Positions 53,396-62,287 of a stretch of 64,000 bases of DNA are shown here, piece by piece. The DNA is from Thermobifida fusca NBRC 14071 = JCM 3263. Lineage in GTDB: Bacteria > Actinomycetota > Actinomycetes > Streptosporangiales > Streptosporangiaceae. The notes under the pieces are model-generated. The model was not told where the DNA came from. It did no database searches and worked only from the letters and a program-made list of their open reading frames with translations. Both the position numbers and the translations under genes were made by a program. The DNA lies in NCBI RefSeq assembly GCF_001592045.1, contig NZ_BCWB01000017.1:1-64000 (forward strand). Reading direction: 5' to 3'. How positions within the stretch are numbered: position 1 is the stretch's first letter; every line of letters begins with the position of its first letter.

Positions 53396-54343
53396 TCACC
53401 GTGCGGTGGTCTTCTTCTCCTTCTCTTTGCGCTGCGCCGCTTCGGTTTCGGCTCGGGGACGGGGAACCTCCGTGGCGGGGCGGTCCTGCGGGCGGCGCAC
53501 CCACACCGCGCCGTCGCGTACCGACACCTCCATCATCGGCTGGGCCGCGGTAGCGGGACCGTGCGCCACGACACCGTCGGTAAGCCGGAACATGCTGCCG
53601 TGCCACGGGCAGCGGATGCAGTCCCCCTCGATCTTCCCCTTCTCGAGCGGGCCACCCAAGTGAGAGCAGACCCCCACCAGCGCGTGCACGTTGTCCTTGA
53701 TCCGCACCACGGCCAGCGGCACCTCGCCCACCTGGGCCCGGGCGGGTTTCCCCTCGGGGAAGTCCTTGAGCATGCCGATCTTGTGCCACTCGGACGGCAT
53801 CCGGTCGATCAGGTAGTCGGCGCGGTTGGCCCCGCTCGCGCGGTAGTAGGACAAGTGGCCGCCGAGCATGCCGGCGAACGCGACCGCGCTCAACCCCATG
53901 CCGCCGAGCATCGCCCCCGTCGAATGCTGTCCCCGGGAACGCGCCAGCGACGACAGGCCGAACAGCAGAATGCCCGTGCCGTTGGCCAGAGCGTGGATCA
54001 CACCGGTGCGCTGCTGGCGTTTGTGCTGCTGGGAGAGGTCCACCCACCCGGCAATCGCCGCGGGGATCGCGGTGAGGACACCGATATTCACCAGCAGGTG
54101 CGCGGAGCGGCGCAGCCCAGGGCCGCCACCCGGCACCAAGTCCAGTAGGAACGCTGACAGCCACGAGCCGATCGGCACCTGGATCAGCAGCGGGTGGACC
54201 GGATGGCCGAGCGGCACCCCGTGCAGCAGGTCGCGGGCCTTCCCCCGGGGGACGACCCGGTCCACCAGCCGCTCCGCGAACGCCGCGATCTGGTCCAGGC
54301 TCTCGTTCCGTTCAATCTTCCGAATGGGTTCGCCAAGTCTCAT
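53396..54343 (-). CDS. DUF2231 membrane domain fused to Rieske [2Fe-2S] domain
   Basis: 315 residues. An N-terminal DUF2231 domain with about four membrane helices begins after LLHGVPLGHPVHPLL with its conserved His residues. The C-terminal Rieske ferredoxin domain has VCSHLGGPLEKG and IRCPWHGSMF, the CxH...CxxH cluster ligands. Suggests a membrane electron-transfer protein. A charged Lys/Glu/Arg tail ends the protein. The ATG at 54343 has only a weak purine-rich site. Confidence 0.85.
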   Translation of the reverse strand: MRLGEPIRKIERNESLDQIAAFAERLVDRVVPRGKARDLLHGVPLGHPVHPLLIQVPIGSWLSAFLLDLVPGGGPGLRRSAHLLVNIGVLTAIPAAIAGWVDLSQQHKRQQRTGVIHALANGTGILLFGLSSLARSRGQHSTGAMLGGMGLSAVAFAGMLGGHLSYYRASGANRADYLIDRMPSEWHKIGMLKDFPEGKPARAQVGEVPLAVVRIKDNVHALVGVCSHLGGPLEKGKIEGDCIRCPWHGSMFRLTDGVVAHGPATAAQPMMEVSVRDGAVWVRRPQDRPATEVPRPRAETEAAQRKEKEKKTTAR

Positions 54344-54471
54344 GCGGGCCCGGCTACCCGCGGGGCGGTCAGTCGAACCGCCCGCCAGTCCTGTTTCCCA
54401 CCAAGCTCACCCCAGGTATCCGCGTCCCCGGGTCAACGTTTGTCCTGGTCGTTTTCTGGTAGGTGTGGGTT

Positions 54472-55476
54472 ATGAAAGAACAGTACGGTTTCGTGCCGGC
54501 CTTTCCCCTTCCCCCGCTGGCCCCTGGGGAACGGGAGCGGCCGATCCTGCTCGTCCTGCGCGCCCGCGGACTCGGCGACTTCGTGACCGCGGTCCCCGCC
54601 TTGCGCGCGCTGAGCCGCACCTTCTCCCAGCACCGGCCTATCCTCGCGGGCCCCGAGTCCACCGCGGAACTGCTCGCCCTCGCCGGGCTTCCGTGGGAGA
54701 CCGTCACGGTCACCGGTCCCGTCACCCCGCCGTGGTCCGGGCTCAGCCCACCCGACATCGCCGTCAACCTGCACGGGCGCGGCCCGCAGAGCACTCGTGC
54801 CCTTGCCGCGCTCCACCCGCGGCTGCTGTGGGCCCACTACGACCCCGACGACGCGATCGTGCCCGGCCCGGCATGGACCGTCGACCTGCACGAAGTCGAC
54901 CGGTGGTGCCGGCTGCTGGCCTACTACGGCATCACCGCCGACCCCGAAGACCTGCGGTGGCCTGTACCCCCGGAAGAGAAGGACACCTCTTCGACCGTGG
55001 TCATCCACCCGGGGGCGGCCTTCGCTGCCCGCCGCTGGCCGGAGCTGCGGTTCGCGGAGATCGCCCGCCACCTGCGCGACCAAGGGATGCGGGTGGTGGT
55101 CACCGGCTCCCCGGCAGAACAGCGCCTCGCGGAACGCATTGCCCGCGTGGCAGGCCTGTCCCCGCAGGACGACCTCGCCGGCCGGACCGGGCTGTCCCAG
55201 CTCGCCTCCCTCATCGCGCACGCCCGGCTCGTGGTCAGCGGGGACACCGGGGTCGCGCACCTGGCGACCGCCTACGGCACCCCGTCGGTGACCCTGTTCG
55301 GCCCGTCCTCACCCGCGACCTGGGGGCCGCGGATCGACCGGGAACGGCACCGCTGCCTGTGGTCGGGCACCACTGGGGACCCGCGCGCCACCCGCGTCGA
55401 CCCGGGTCTTGCCGCCATCACCACCGACGAAGTACTCGAAGCGTGTACAGACCTCCTCGCCTCCCTCCCCCGGTGA
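54472..55476 (+). CDS. GT9-family (heptosyltransferase-like) glycosyltransferase
   Basis: 334 residues. N-terminal ILLVLRARGLGDFVTAVPALRAL and C-terminal VIHPGAAFAARRWP, VVTGSPAEQ and VSGDTGVAHLATAYGTPSVTLFGPSSP are diagnostic of GT9 transferases. Actinobacteria lack LPS, so the acceptor is probably another glycan or natural product. The ATG at 54472 follows AGGTGTGGG; a GTG nine bases earlier is possible. Divergent from the DUF2231-Rieske gene. Confidence 0.88.
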   Translation: MKEQYGFVPAFPLPPLAPGERERPILLVLRARGLGDFVTAVPALRALSRTFSQHRPILAGPESTAELLALAGLPWETVTVTGPVTPPWSGLSPPDIAVNLHGRGPQSTRALAALHPRLLWAHYDPDDAIVPGPAWTVDLHEVDRWCRLLAYYGITADPEDLRWPVPPEEKDTSSTVVIHPGAAFAARRWPELRFAEIARHLRDQGMRVVVTGSPAEQRLAERIARVAGLSPQDDLAGRTGLSQLASLIAHARLVVSGDTGVAHLATAYGTPSVTLFGPSSPATWGPRIDRERHRCLWSGTTGDPRATRVDPGLAAITTDEVLEACTDLLASLPR

Positions 55477-55521
55477 CCGGCCCCCGCGGCCAAGCCCTCT
55501 GGCCCGCGGGCGCGGTCCAGG

Positions 55522-55926
55522 TCACTGCCGGGCCTGGCGGGTACGGGCCCGGTTCTCCCGCTGCAATGCCGCCACCAGCTCCTCCTTCGTCATCGTGGAC
55601 CGGCCGGGAATCCCCAAGTCGCGGGCGCGCTCGTACAAGTGCTTCTTGGAAGCGGTGACGTCCACCCCTTCCGCGGTGTCCACGTCTGCGCCGCGGCCCG
55701 CACGGGGGTTGGCGGCCTGCGGATCCGACGGCCCCTGGGCTTCCTTCGGCTCCCAGTGGTCCCCCACCTTTTCGAACGAGTGCTTCAACGCCGCGTACGC
55801 GACACGGTGGGCACGCTCCCCCTCCCCGTAGGTCTCCACCGCTGAATCGTGGGCTTTGATCCAGGTGCGCTGCGCCTTCTCCGACGAGCGCTGCAGCGTG
55901 CTCGGCAACTCATCTTTCGCGGGCAT
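55522..55926 (-). CDS. ChaB-domain and Rho N-terminal-domain protein
   Basis: 134 residues: a ChaB-like domain at 5-65 (LPSTLQRSSEKAQRTWIKAHDSA and VAYAALKHSFEKVGDHW), an acidic linker, and a Rho-N helical domain at 90-125 (SKKHLYERARDLGIPGRSTMTKEELVAAL). Common in actinobacterial stress loci; probably binds nucleic acid. Function unknown. Confidence 0.85.
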   Translation of the reverse strand: MPAKDELPSTLQRSSEKAQRTWIKAHDSAVETYGEGERAHRVAYAALKHSFEKVGDHWEPKEAQGPSDPQAANPRAGRGADVDTAEGVDVTASKKHLYERARDLGIPGRSTMTKEELVAALQRENRARTRQARQ

Positions 55927-56001
55927 CGGCTGTCACTCCTCTGCCGTCTCGGCGCTACCTCCCTATCCCCCACGCCTGACCGCTGCCCTCGCAGCTAAAC
56001 A

Positions 56002-56448
56002 TCACCTGCGCATCCGGCGGAGCGCCGCGGCGAGCGCGGCCCCGTACACCAGGTGCGCCACGACCATGGTGACCGCGCGTTTCGGGTTGTCGCGGTGCGC
56101 GGGCGGCTGCACGGTGAGCCGCGGCACCCACCCCTCGTAGCTGAGCAGCCACACCAGCAGCCCGTAGCATGCCCCCGCGACCAGGCCGGGGGACCGTTCC
56201 CCTGTCGCGGCGCCGAAGACGGCGCCCGCCGCCACCCCGAACCCGGCGTGGGCGAGCACGGTTACCGCGTTCTCCCCCGGGCGCGGAGTGCGCTCCCGCC
56301 CGCCCGGCAGCAGCCGCCGGGTCACCAGTTTCGGGGGGAGCAGCGGATCCTTGCCCCGCCGGTAGGCCGCGGCCAGGAGCCCGCTCATCGCCCCGGTTGC
56401 CGCGAACCCCGCCACTGCCCCCTGTGCTGCCGCGCGGACGATGCCCAC
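56002..56448 (-). CDS. Small integral membrane protein (DUF6789-like)
   Basis: 148 residues with about four hydrophobic helices, starting VGIVRAAAQGAVAGFAATGAMSG and ending with basic RRMRR. Resembles small actinobacterial membrane proteins of DUF1440/DUF6789 type. The GTG at 56448 is chosen for GGAGGAAGG. Divergent from the DUF3140 gene. Confidence 0.7.
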   Translation of the reverse strand: MGIVRAAAQGAVAGFAATGAMSGLLAAAYRRGKDPLLPPKLVTRRLLPGGRERTPRPGENAVTVLAHAGFGVAAGAVFGAATGERSPGLVAGACYGLLVWLLSYEGWVPRLTVQPPAHRDNPKRAVTMVVAHLVYGAALAAALRRMRR

Positions 56449-56611
56449 GGTTCCTTCCTCCCTCGCCCAGTGCCATTCCACGGTTGTCCTCGCGGGTACC
56501 GCGCACACCGGTCGGCAAACGTTGCCGGGCCGGCGGGTTTGCCGCGGACCAGGTTCGGTAGCGAAACCGGCAAGAGATGTCCGGATCCGCAGCAGTCACG
56601 GGGAGGCACAT

Positions 56612-56989
56612 ATGGCGCAGCACCGTCTCAGCGAGGACGCTCTCGACCGGCTGTGGACGCGGTTCCACGAACTCGTCAACATGAACGGCAACGAACTGCG
56701 TTCCTGGCTGCTGACCGAGGCGTCGAACCCGGAAGGCTTCACCTCCCACCCCTCGCTGAACATCGACGAGGAGGGCCGGAAAATCATCCACGTGCTGACC
56801 AAGCGGCGCACCGACCTGACTGATGAAGACGTGGACACCATGCAGACCGTGGTGGACGAGGTGTCGTTGCTGCTGCAGAATCCCCGACCGGACGACGACG
56901 AGTGGCGGCACGCCCTGATGACCTTGGGCCACGACCCGTTGAAACCCACTTCGCCCCGGCCGGGGGAAGACCCGGAGCTCAGCGGCTAG
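56612..56989 (+). CDS. DUF3140 domain protein
   Basis: 125 residues, acidic, cytoplasmic. Pattern LWTRFHELVNMNGNELRSWL, then HVLTKRRTDLTDEDVDTMQTVVDEV, then WRHALMTLGHDPLK is that of DUF3140, often beside DNA-binding or stress genes. ATG with GGGGAGG five bases upstream. Confidence 0.82.
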   Translation: MAQHRLSEDALDRLWTRFHELVNMNGNELRSWLLTEASNPEGFTSHPSLNIDEEGRKIIHVLTKRRTDLTDEDVDTMQTVVDEVSLLLQNPRPDDDEWRHALMTLGHDPLKPTSPRPGEDPELSG

Positions 56990-57061
56990 CGGCGCAGACG
57001 CCCTGCAGGGCTCCGCCGTCCGTGTCCGGGCGCAGCCGCGCCCCGGTGGGGCCCGCGCCCC

Positions 57062-57796
57062 TCAGCGGGTGGGCTGTGTCGTGCGCTCGTCGAGTCGGTA
57101 CACCCCGTAGGGGCGGCCGAGGACCGGCAAAGCCACGTTGCGCACCGGCACCCCGCCCGCGGTCATCCCCACCTCGGTGCCCCGGTGGGCGTGCCCGTGC
57201 ACCGCGAGAGCCGCCCCCGCCGCATCAATCGCCTCCGCCAGCAGGTAGCTGCCGAGGAACGGGAAGATCTCCACGGGCTCCCCCGCCAGCGTGTCCCGGA
57301 CCGGCGCATAGTGGGTGAGGGCGACCACAGTGTCCGCGTCCAGCGACGCCAGCGCTGCCCCGAGCCGTTCGGCGGCTTCCCGCGAGCTCCTGGCGAAACA
57401 CTTCATCTCCGGTTCGCCGAACTCGGACGCGCACTGGCCTGGAAACCCTAAAGCGAAGCCTTTCACCCCGGCCACGCCGAGTCGTCCCCCCGGGCAGGCC
57501 ACGACCGTGCCCTCCCCTTCGACCACGGTGATCCCCACGGCCCGCAGCAAGGCGGCGATCTCCTCGTGGGCATCGGAGTGGTAGTCGTGGTTGCCGAGCA
57601 CCGCGACCACGGGCACGGGCAGGTCGCGGAACTCGTCGGCGACCACCTGCGCCTCCTCGACCGTGCCGTGCTTGGTCAAGTCGCCGGCCAGGAGCAGCAC
57701 GTCGGCGTCGCCCGCCAGCCCACCGAGCCGCGGCCGGTAGCGTCCCCGCATCTCCTGGTCCATGTGCACGTCGCCCACGGCAGCGACAGTGATCAT
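57062..57796 (-). CDS. Calcineurin-like metallophosphoesterase
   Basis: 244 residues. All dimetal motifs are present: GDVHMD, GDLTKHG, GNHDYH, LTHYAP and HGHAHRG. The substrate is a phosphoester of unknown type. Its first bases overlap the last 4 bp of the nucleotidyltransferase gene (ATGA), so the two are translated together. Confidence 0.88.
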   Translation of the reverse strand: MITVAAVGDVHMDQEMRGRYRPRLGGLAGDADVLLLAGDLTKHGTVEEAQVVADEFRDLPVPVVAVLGNHDYHSDAHEEIAALLRAVGITVVEGEGTVVACPGGRLGVAGVKGFALGFPGQCASEFGEPEMKCFARSSREAAERLGAALASLDADTVVALTHYAPVRDTLAGEPVEIFPFLGSYLLAEAIDAAGAALAVHGHAHRGTEVGMTAGGVPVRNVALPVLGRPYGVYRLDERTTQPTR

Positions 57797-58611
57797 GTCA
57801 GTCGCTCCTCTCGGATGGGGCCGTCGAAGCGGACCACGGACAGTTCGTCGTGGATGCGGTAGCCCGGCAACTGCTCCCGCGCCACGTCAAGCACCCTGCC
57901 GCGGCGCCGGGGACAGGACACCTGTCCGCTCAGGTAGACGTCGTCTCCCACCACGCGTACCCGGATCTCCTGCTCCGCGGTACGCGGGTCTTCCGCCAGG
58001 GTCCGCTGGAGGCGGCCGGCCAGGTATTGCGGCGGGACGCGCCCCTCCTGCTCCCCGCCGCTGATCACTCCGAGCCGGGTGAGCAGGCCCAGGAACGCAG
58101 CCGCGTACGGGGAGTCCCCCACTTCGGCGCGCACCCGGTCCCAGTCCACTTGTTCGCGCAATGCGCGGGCGATGAGCAGCGGGCCGGAGAAATCGCATTC
58201 GTGCTCCCCGAACGCACGCATCCGCAGCAGGACCAGGTCCGTGGCGTCCATGACGGGCATCCGGACCGAGTCGACTTCCAGCGGGGTGGCGCGGGCCAGC
58301 GTGGCGGGGGTGATCGGCACGTTGGCCGGGGTGTGGAGGAGGTCCACTTCGACCTCCCCGTCGTAGGCTTTGAGCAGCCAGTCCTCGGGAGCGTCGGCGG
58401 GGGTGAACCCGATCCCGATCAGCACGCGGAGGGCCCGTTCGGCGTCTTCGGGCAGCACCACGAAGTCCACGTCCTTGCGGGACGGGGGCGCTCCCCGCGC
58501 GAACGCCGCAAACCCTCCGCTGAGCGCGAACGGCACCTCGTGGGCTTTGAGCGCGCTCGCAGCACGTTTGAGCGTGGTGAGCAGCTCCTTGACGTGCGGT
58601 TCATGCTCCAT
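57793..58611 (-). CDS. Nucleotidyltransferase-fold protein with C-terminal BON domain
   Basis: 272 residues. N-terminal polymerase-beta-like nucleotidyltransferase: VPFALSGGFAAFARG with the GG signature, KDVDFVVLPED with the metal-binding Asp pair, and a third acidic residue in EVEVDLLH. A C-terminal BON domain (about 205-265, VRVVGDDVYLSGQVSCPRRR) usually binds membranes or a partner. The pairing is unusual. Upstream of, and coupled to, the metallophosphoesterase. Confidence 0.75.
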   Translation of the reverse strand: MEHEPHVKELLTTLKRAASALKAHEVPFALSGGFAAFARGAPPSRKDVDFVVLPEDAERALRVLIGIGFTPADAPEDWLLKAYDGEVEVDLLHTPANVPITPATLARATPLEVDSVRMPVMDATDLVLLRMRAFGEHECDFSGPLLIARALREQVDWDRVRAEVGDSPYAAAFLGLLTRLGVISGGEQEGRVPPQYLAGRLQRTLAEDPRTAEQEIRVRVVGDDVYLSGQVSCPRRRGRVLDVAREQLPGYRIHDELSVVRFDGPIREERLT

Positions 58612-58738
58612 CGGCGTGCCCTCCCCCGCGGTTCGGGCGCAACGGTCAGGCCAGATGCGTGGTCTCCACCGCTACCCGGAATCCCCGCGGTAACGCGGCC
58701 CTTTCCCCCAGGCCGTGTCCGGCGGGCGGTGCGGACGG

Positions 58739-59806
58739 TCAGCGGCGGGTGCGGCGCCGCAGCGTCCGGCGCCGCGTCCGAGGCTTGGGCACTGGGGCAC
58801 GGCCGGCTTCGGGCATCTGGTTGAGGTCCCGGCCAGCCCGGTCGTTGAACCAGGTGAGGAACCGCATCCCCCACTGGTCGGCGCGGGAGGCGGCCTCAAA
58901 ACCGACGGTGGGGCCTTCCGTGCCCGGTCCCGGCAGTATCCGGTTCACGGTGCGCAGCACGCCCTGGGTGAAACCGGGGGCGATCCCGTGCGCGGCGGTC
59001 GCGACCCGTGCCAGCGGGGTGAGGGTGAGATGGTGCCGCCCGTCCTCGATGGCGTCGACGATCCGGCGCGCTGCCCGTGCCGCGCTCATCGACACCAGCG
59101 GGGTGCCCGCGAGCAGGGAGAACCAGGCGTACTCCAGGGCGGCGTTGCCCGCGTAGTTGGCGCGGCGGGTCGACCCGGTGCGCATCAGGCCGGGCACGAC
59201 GGTGAGCACGCGGATGTTGTCGCGGACGAGTTCCGCGTCAAGCCCTTCCGAGAGCCCCACGTGGGCGAACTTGGCGCAGGCGTAGGGCAGCAGGTGGGGC
59301 GGGCTGATCTTGCCGCCCACCGAGGTGATGTTGACGAGCACCCCGCCTTTCAGGTGCGGTCTGGCTTCCTGGAACACCCACAGAGGCGCCCAGAACATGA
59401 TCCGCATCGCGTCGTCGAACTCGGTCTCCCCGAGCGCGTCCAACGGGGCGCTGTGGATGATCCCCGCATTGTTGACGACGATGTCGAGCCCGTCGAAGTA
59501 GTCGGCAGTCTCCGCGACCATGGCGCGGATCTGGTCGCGGTCGCGCAGGTCGCAGGTGATCCCGTGGGCGGTGATGCCCAAAGCGCGCAGGTCGGTGACG
59601 GCCCGCCGCAGTTCGTCACCGTTGCGGGCGCACACCGCGACCCGGCAGCCCCGCACGCCCAGTTCGCGGGCGAGCAGCAGGCCCAGGCCGCGGGAGCCTC
59701 CGGTGATGAGCGCGACCCGGTCGCGGAGCGGGTAGCGGCGGGCCCGCCGGACCGCGTACCCGGTGGCCGCCGCTGCGAGCCCCAGCAGTGCCAGACGTTG
59801 CCGCAT
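58739..59806 (-). CDS. Short-chain dehydrogenase/reductase
   Basis: 355 residues. NAD(P) motif ITGGSRGLGLLLA, NNAGI, catalytic Ser in ITSVGGK and Tyr/Lys in YACAKF. A hydrophobic N-terminal helix (LALLGLAAAATGYAV) may anchor it, and the C-terminal tail is very basic. The ATG at 59806 is chosen for GGGGAGG 4 bp upstream. Substrate unknown. Confidence 0.88.
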   Translation of the reverse strand: MRQRLALLGLAAAATGYAVRRARRYPLRDRVALITGGSRGLGLLLARELGVRGCRVAVCARNGDELRRAVTDLRALGITAHGITCDLRDRDQIRAMVAETADYFDGLDIVVNNAGIIHSAPLDALGETEFDDAMRIMFWAPLWVFQEARPHLKGGVLVNITSVGGKISPPHLLPYACAKFAHVGLSEGLDAELVRDNIRVLTVVPGLMRTGSTRRANYAGNAALEYAWFSLLAGTPLVSMSAARAARRIVDAIEDGRHHLTLTPLARVATAAHGIAPGFTQGVLRTVNRILPGPGTEGPTVGFEAASRADQWGMRFLTWFNDRAGRDLNQMPEAGRAPVPKPRTRRRTLRRRTRR

Positions 59807-60141
59807 AGCGCCTCCCCATGGTTGGTGTGACCACTGCGGGGACTCACTCACCCGGTTGCCCCGGTCCCAAACTCTGCTGTGTTGTCCCCGGGCAAAACAA
59901 CTTCCCGGTTTCGGCCGCGTCTGTTCCCTTCTCGTGATCTCTTGCTTACAGTGAGTGGCGAAATCTGGGTCCAAATGGGGACCTACATCACATCCGATAC
60001 TTCGGCCCGTTTTCGCCGAAAACGACGGCACCGCACACCAGCTAGGCGCCCCGCACCATGACAGAGCCGGGCGGAAGCAGGGCCACCACACCCATCCGAG
60101 GTGCGCGGACCACACCCATGACCCTGCGGGGGACGTTGCCC
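59807..60141. other. Intergenic region upstream of the sigma factor
   Basis: About 335 bp between divergent genes. An AT-richer stretch at 59940-60005 is the likely sigma-gene promoter region, but I cannot assign a clear -10 or -35. An in-frame ATG at 60058 lacks a ribosome-binding site. Confidence 0.4.
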
Positions 60142-60981
60142 ATGTCCGTTTCGGTTTCCCACAGCGGCCACAGCTCCAACGGCAGTCACAGCCGTAACAG
60201 CCGGCCGCCACGCCACGCCGACGAAGCGTATCTTCGCGAGACCCGCGAGCTACTCGCCGAACTCGACCGGGTCCGGGACGACCCGAAAGCTCGCGAACGC
60301 ATCTACCTCAAACTCACCGAGCTGCACGCTCCCGTGGCCCGACGCATCGCCCGCCAGTACCGCAACCGCGGCGAGCCCGAAGAAGACCTGCGCCAGGTCG
60401 CGATGGTGGGGCTGTACAACGCCATCCGCAACTTCGACCCCGCCTACGGCAAAGAGTTCATCTCCTATGCGCTGCCGATGATGACCGGCGAGGTGAAACG
60501 CCACTTCAGAGACCGCACCTGGGCGATCCGGGTCCCGCGCAAATACCAGGAGAAGCGCGCCGAACTCAACCGGGTCACCGCAGAGTTCACCCAGCGGCAC
60601 GGCCGCTCGCCCACGGTCCGGGAGCTCGCGGAGCTGCTGGAGATGGACGAGGAGCAGACCTTGGAGCTCATCGACGCGGCCCGCGCCTACAGCACGCTCT
60701 CCCTCGACGTGCCGTTCGGGCCCGACGATGACGGCGCCACCCTGGGCGACACCCTGGGCGGACTCGACGACGCGTTGGAACGTGTCGTCGACCATGCGGC
60801 GCTGCGCCCCGCCTTGGCCGCCCTGTCGCCCCGCGACCGTCGTATCCTGCTGCTCCGCTTCGCCGGGGACAAGACCCAGGCGCAGATCGCCGAGATCGTC
60901 GGACTGTCGCAGATGCACGTCTCACGGCGGCTCGCCGCGATCCTGACGACGCTGCGGCGCCAACTCGTCGGGGACCACTGA
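60142..60981 (+). CDS. SigB/SigF-type alternative sigma factor
   Basis: 279 residues with region 2 (EEDLRQVAMVGLYNAIRNFDPAYGKEFISYALPMMTGEVKRHFRDRTW), region 3 (RHGRSPTVRELAELLEM) and region 4 helix-turn-helix (KTQAQIAEIVGLSQMHVSRRL). This is the general-stress family of sporulating and mycelial actinobacteria. The ATG at 60142 has GGGGGA eight bases upstream. No anti-sigma factor gene is adjacent. Neighbouring catalase and stress genes fit its role. Confidence 0.9.
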   Translation: MSVSVSHSGHSSNGSHSRNSRPPRHADEAYLRETRELLAELDRVRDDPKARERIYLKLTELHAPVARRIARQYRNRGEPEEDLRQVAMVGLYNAIRNFDPAYGKEFISYALPMMTGEVKRHFRDRTWAIRVPRKYQEKRAELNRVTAEFTQRHGRSPTVRELAELLEMDEEQTLELIDAARAYSTLSLDVPFGPDDDGATLGDTLGGLDDALERVVDHAALRPALAALSPRDRRILLLRFAGDKTQAQIAEIVGLSQMHVSRRLAAILTTLRRQLVGDH

Positions 60982-61215
60982 CCTGTCCCCGCTCCCAGGC
61001 CGACGCGCGGGGCCCGTCGGTCCCGCGCGGACGCCCAGTGCCGCGCCGCTGCTCTCCTGCCCGGTCCCGCCACCAGCGGGTGGTCATCCCCAGGCGGCGG
61101 GGACGGAAAACTTCCGTCATCCCAACCCGGTGACGTTCACCTGCCCTCCCCACGGGTAGCCGTCGCCATCCGACCGTCGTGCGACCAGGGCTGCCCGCCC
61201 GGGGAAGGGAGCAGG

Positions 61216-62124
61216 ATGTTCCGTCACGACAAACGCCTGCAGTTCGAAGCCAAACCCGAAAAACCCGATCCGCTGTTCGCGAAGAAGCTCCAAGAGCTCA
61301 TCGGCGGGGCCTACGGCGAGATGACCGTGACCATGCAGTACCTCTTCCAGGGGTGGAACTGCCGGATCGAAGGCAAGTACAAGGACCTCATCATGGACGT
61401 GGCCACCGAGGAGATCGGCCACGTGGAAATGCTCGCCACCATGGTGGCGCGGCTCCTGGAAGGCGCCCCGTCCGACACCACGGCCGAAGCCGTACGCGAC
61501 CCGGTGGTCGCGGCCGTCGTCGGCGGCATGGACGTCCAGCAGGCGATCGTGTCCGGCGGCGGGGCGACCCTCGCCGACTCCTCAGGCACCCCGTGGAACG
61601 GCAAGTACATCGTGGCCAGCGGCAACCTGCTCGCCGACTTCTACGCCAACGTCGCCGCCGAAGCGCAAGGCAGAGTGCAGACCGCACGCCTCTACGCCAT
61701 GACTGACGACCCGGGTGTCAAAGAAATGCTCAAATTCAACCTCGCCCGGGACACCGTGCACCAGAACCTGTGGCTGGCCGCGATCGAAGAGCTCAAGGAA
61801 GACGGGTTGGAGGGCGCCATCGCCCCCAACGCGCTCTTCGACGAAGAAAACCAGGAGCATGCCGACACGATCTGGGGCCTGTCCGCTGGCAGCACTGCCG
61901 CGCAAGGCGGCTGGATGCGGCGGACCGCCCCGGACGGCCAGCGCCGCCTGCGCTACCTGGAAGACCCCGAACCGCTGGGCGGACCGGCTTCCGTCCCGCC
62001 GCCCCGCGACTCGCTGTACGGGACGTTCGCGGGTGCTCCCGGCCAAGGCTCGGAGAAAGGCGCCCAGCGTGCCCCGGGGCCGCGGCAAGGCCTCACCGAC
62101 AAAGTCAAAGACGCCTTCGACTAG
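61216..62124 (+). CDS. Manganese-containing (non-haem) catalase
   Basis: 302 residues of the ferritin-like Mn-catalase family that disproportionates hydrogen peroxide. Metal ligands can be read in the four-helix core: Glu in GGAYGEMTVTMQY, EEIGHVE, then E in VAAEAQGRVQ and the RDTVHQNLW segment. The C-terminal tail is Pro/Gly-rich. GGAG element upstream of the ATG at 61216. Followed by a hairpin. Confidence 0.92.
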   Translation: MFRHDKRLQFEAKPEKPDPLFAKKLQELIGGAYGEMTVTMQYLFQGWNCRIEGKYKDLIMDVATEEIGHVEMLATMVARLLEGAPSDTTAEAVRDPVVAAVVGGMDVQQAIVSGGGATLADSSGTPWNGKYIVASGNLLADFYANVAAEAQGRVQTARLYAMTDDPGVKEMLKFNLARDTVHQNLWLAAIEELKEDGLEGAIAPNALFDEENQEHADTIWGLSAGSTAAQGGWMRRTAPDGQRRLRYLEDPEPLGGPASVPPPRDSLYGTFAGAPGQGSEKGAQRAPGPRQGLTDKVKDAFD

Positions 62125-62132
62125 GCGCTGCC

Positions 62133-62162
62133 CAGCGGCGGAACCTCAAGATTCCGCCGCTG
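62133..62162. terminator. Hairpin after the Mn-catalase gene
   Basis: Perfect 11-bp stem CAGCGGCGGAA / TTCCGCCGCTG with an 8-nt loop. No T-run follows, so it may be a hairpin terminator or stabiliser. Confidence 0.65.
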
Positions 62163-62287
62163 CACCGCCCGGACTCCTGAGGTCCGCCGCCGCACGTTCG
62201 GCCGTCCGCACGGTTCGCGGCGCCGTTCCCGGTCACCTGTGGTGATGCGCGACGGCCGACCGGATCACCAGGAGAAGAGGAACCAGC

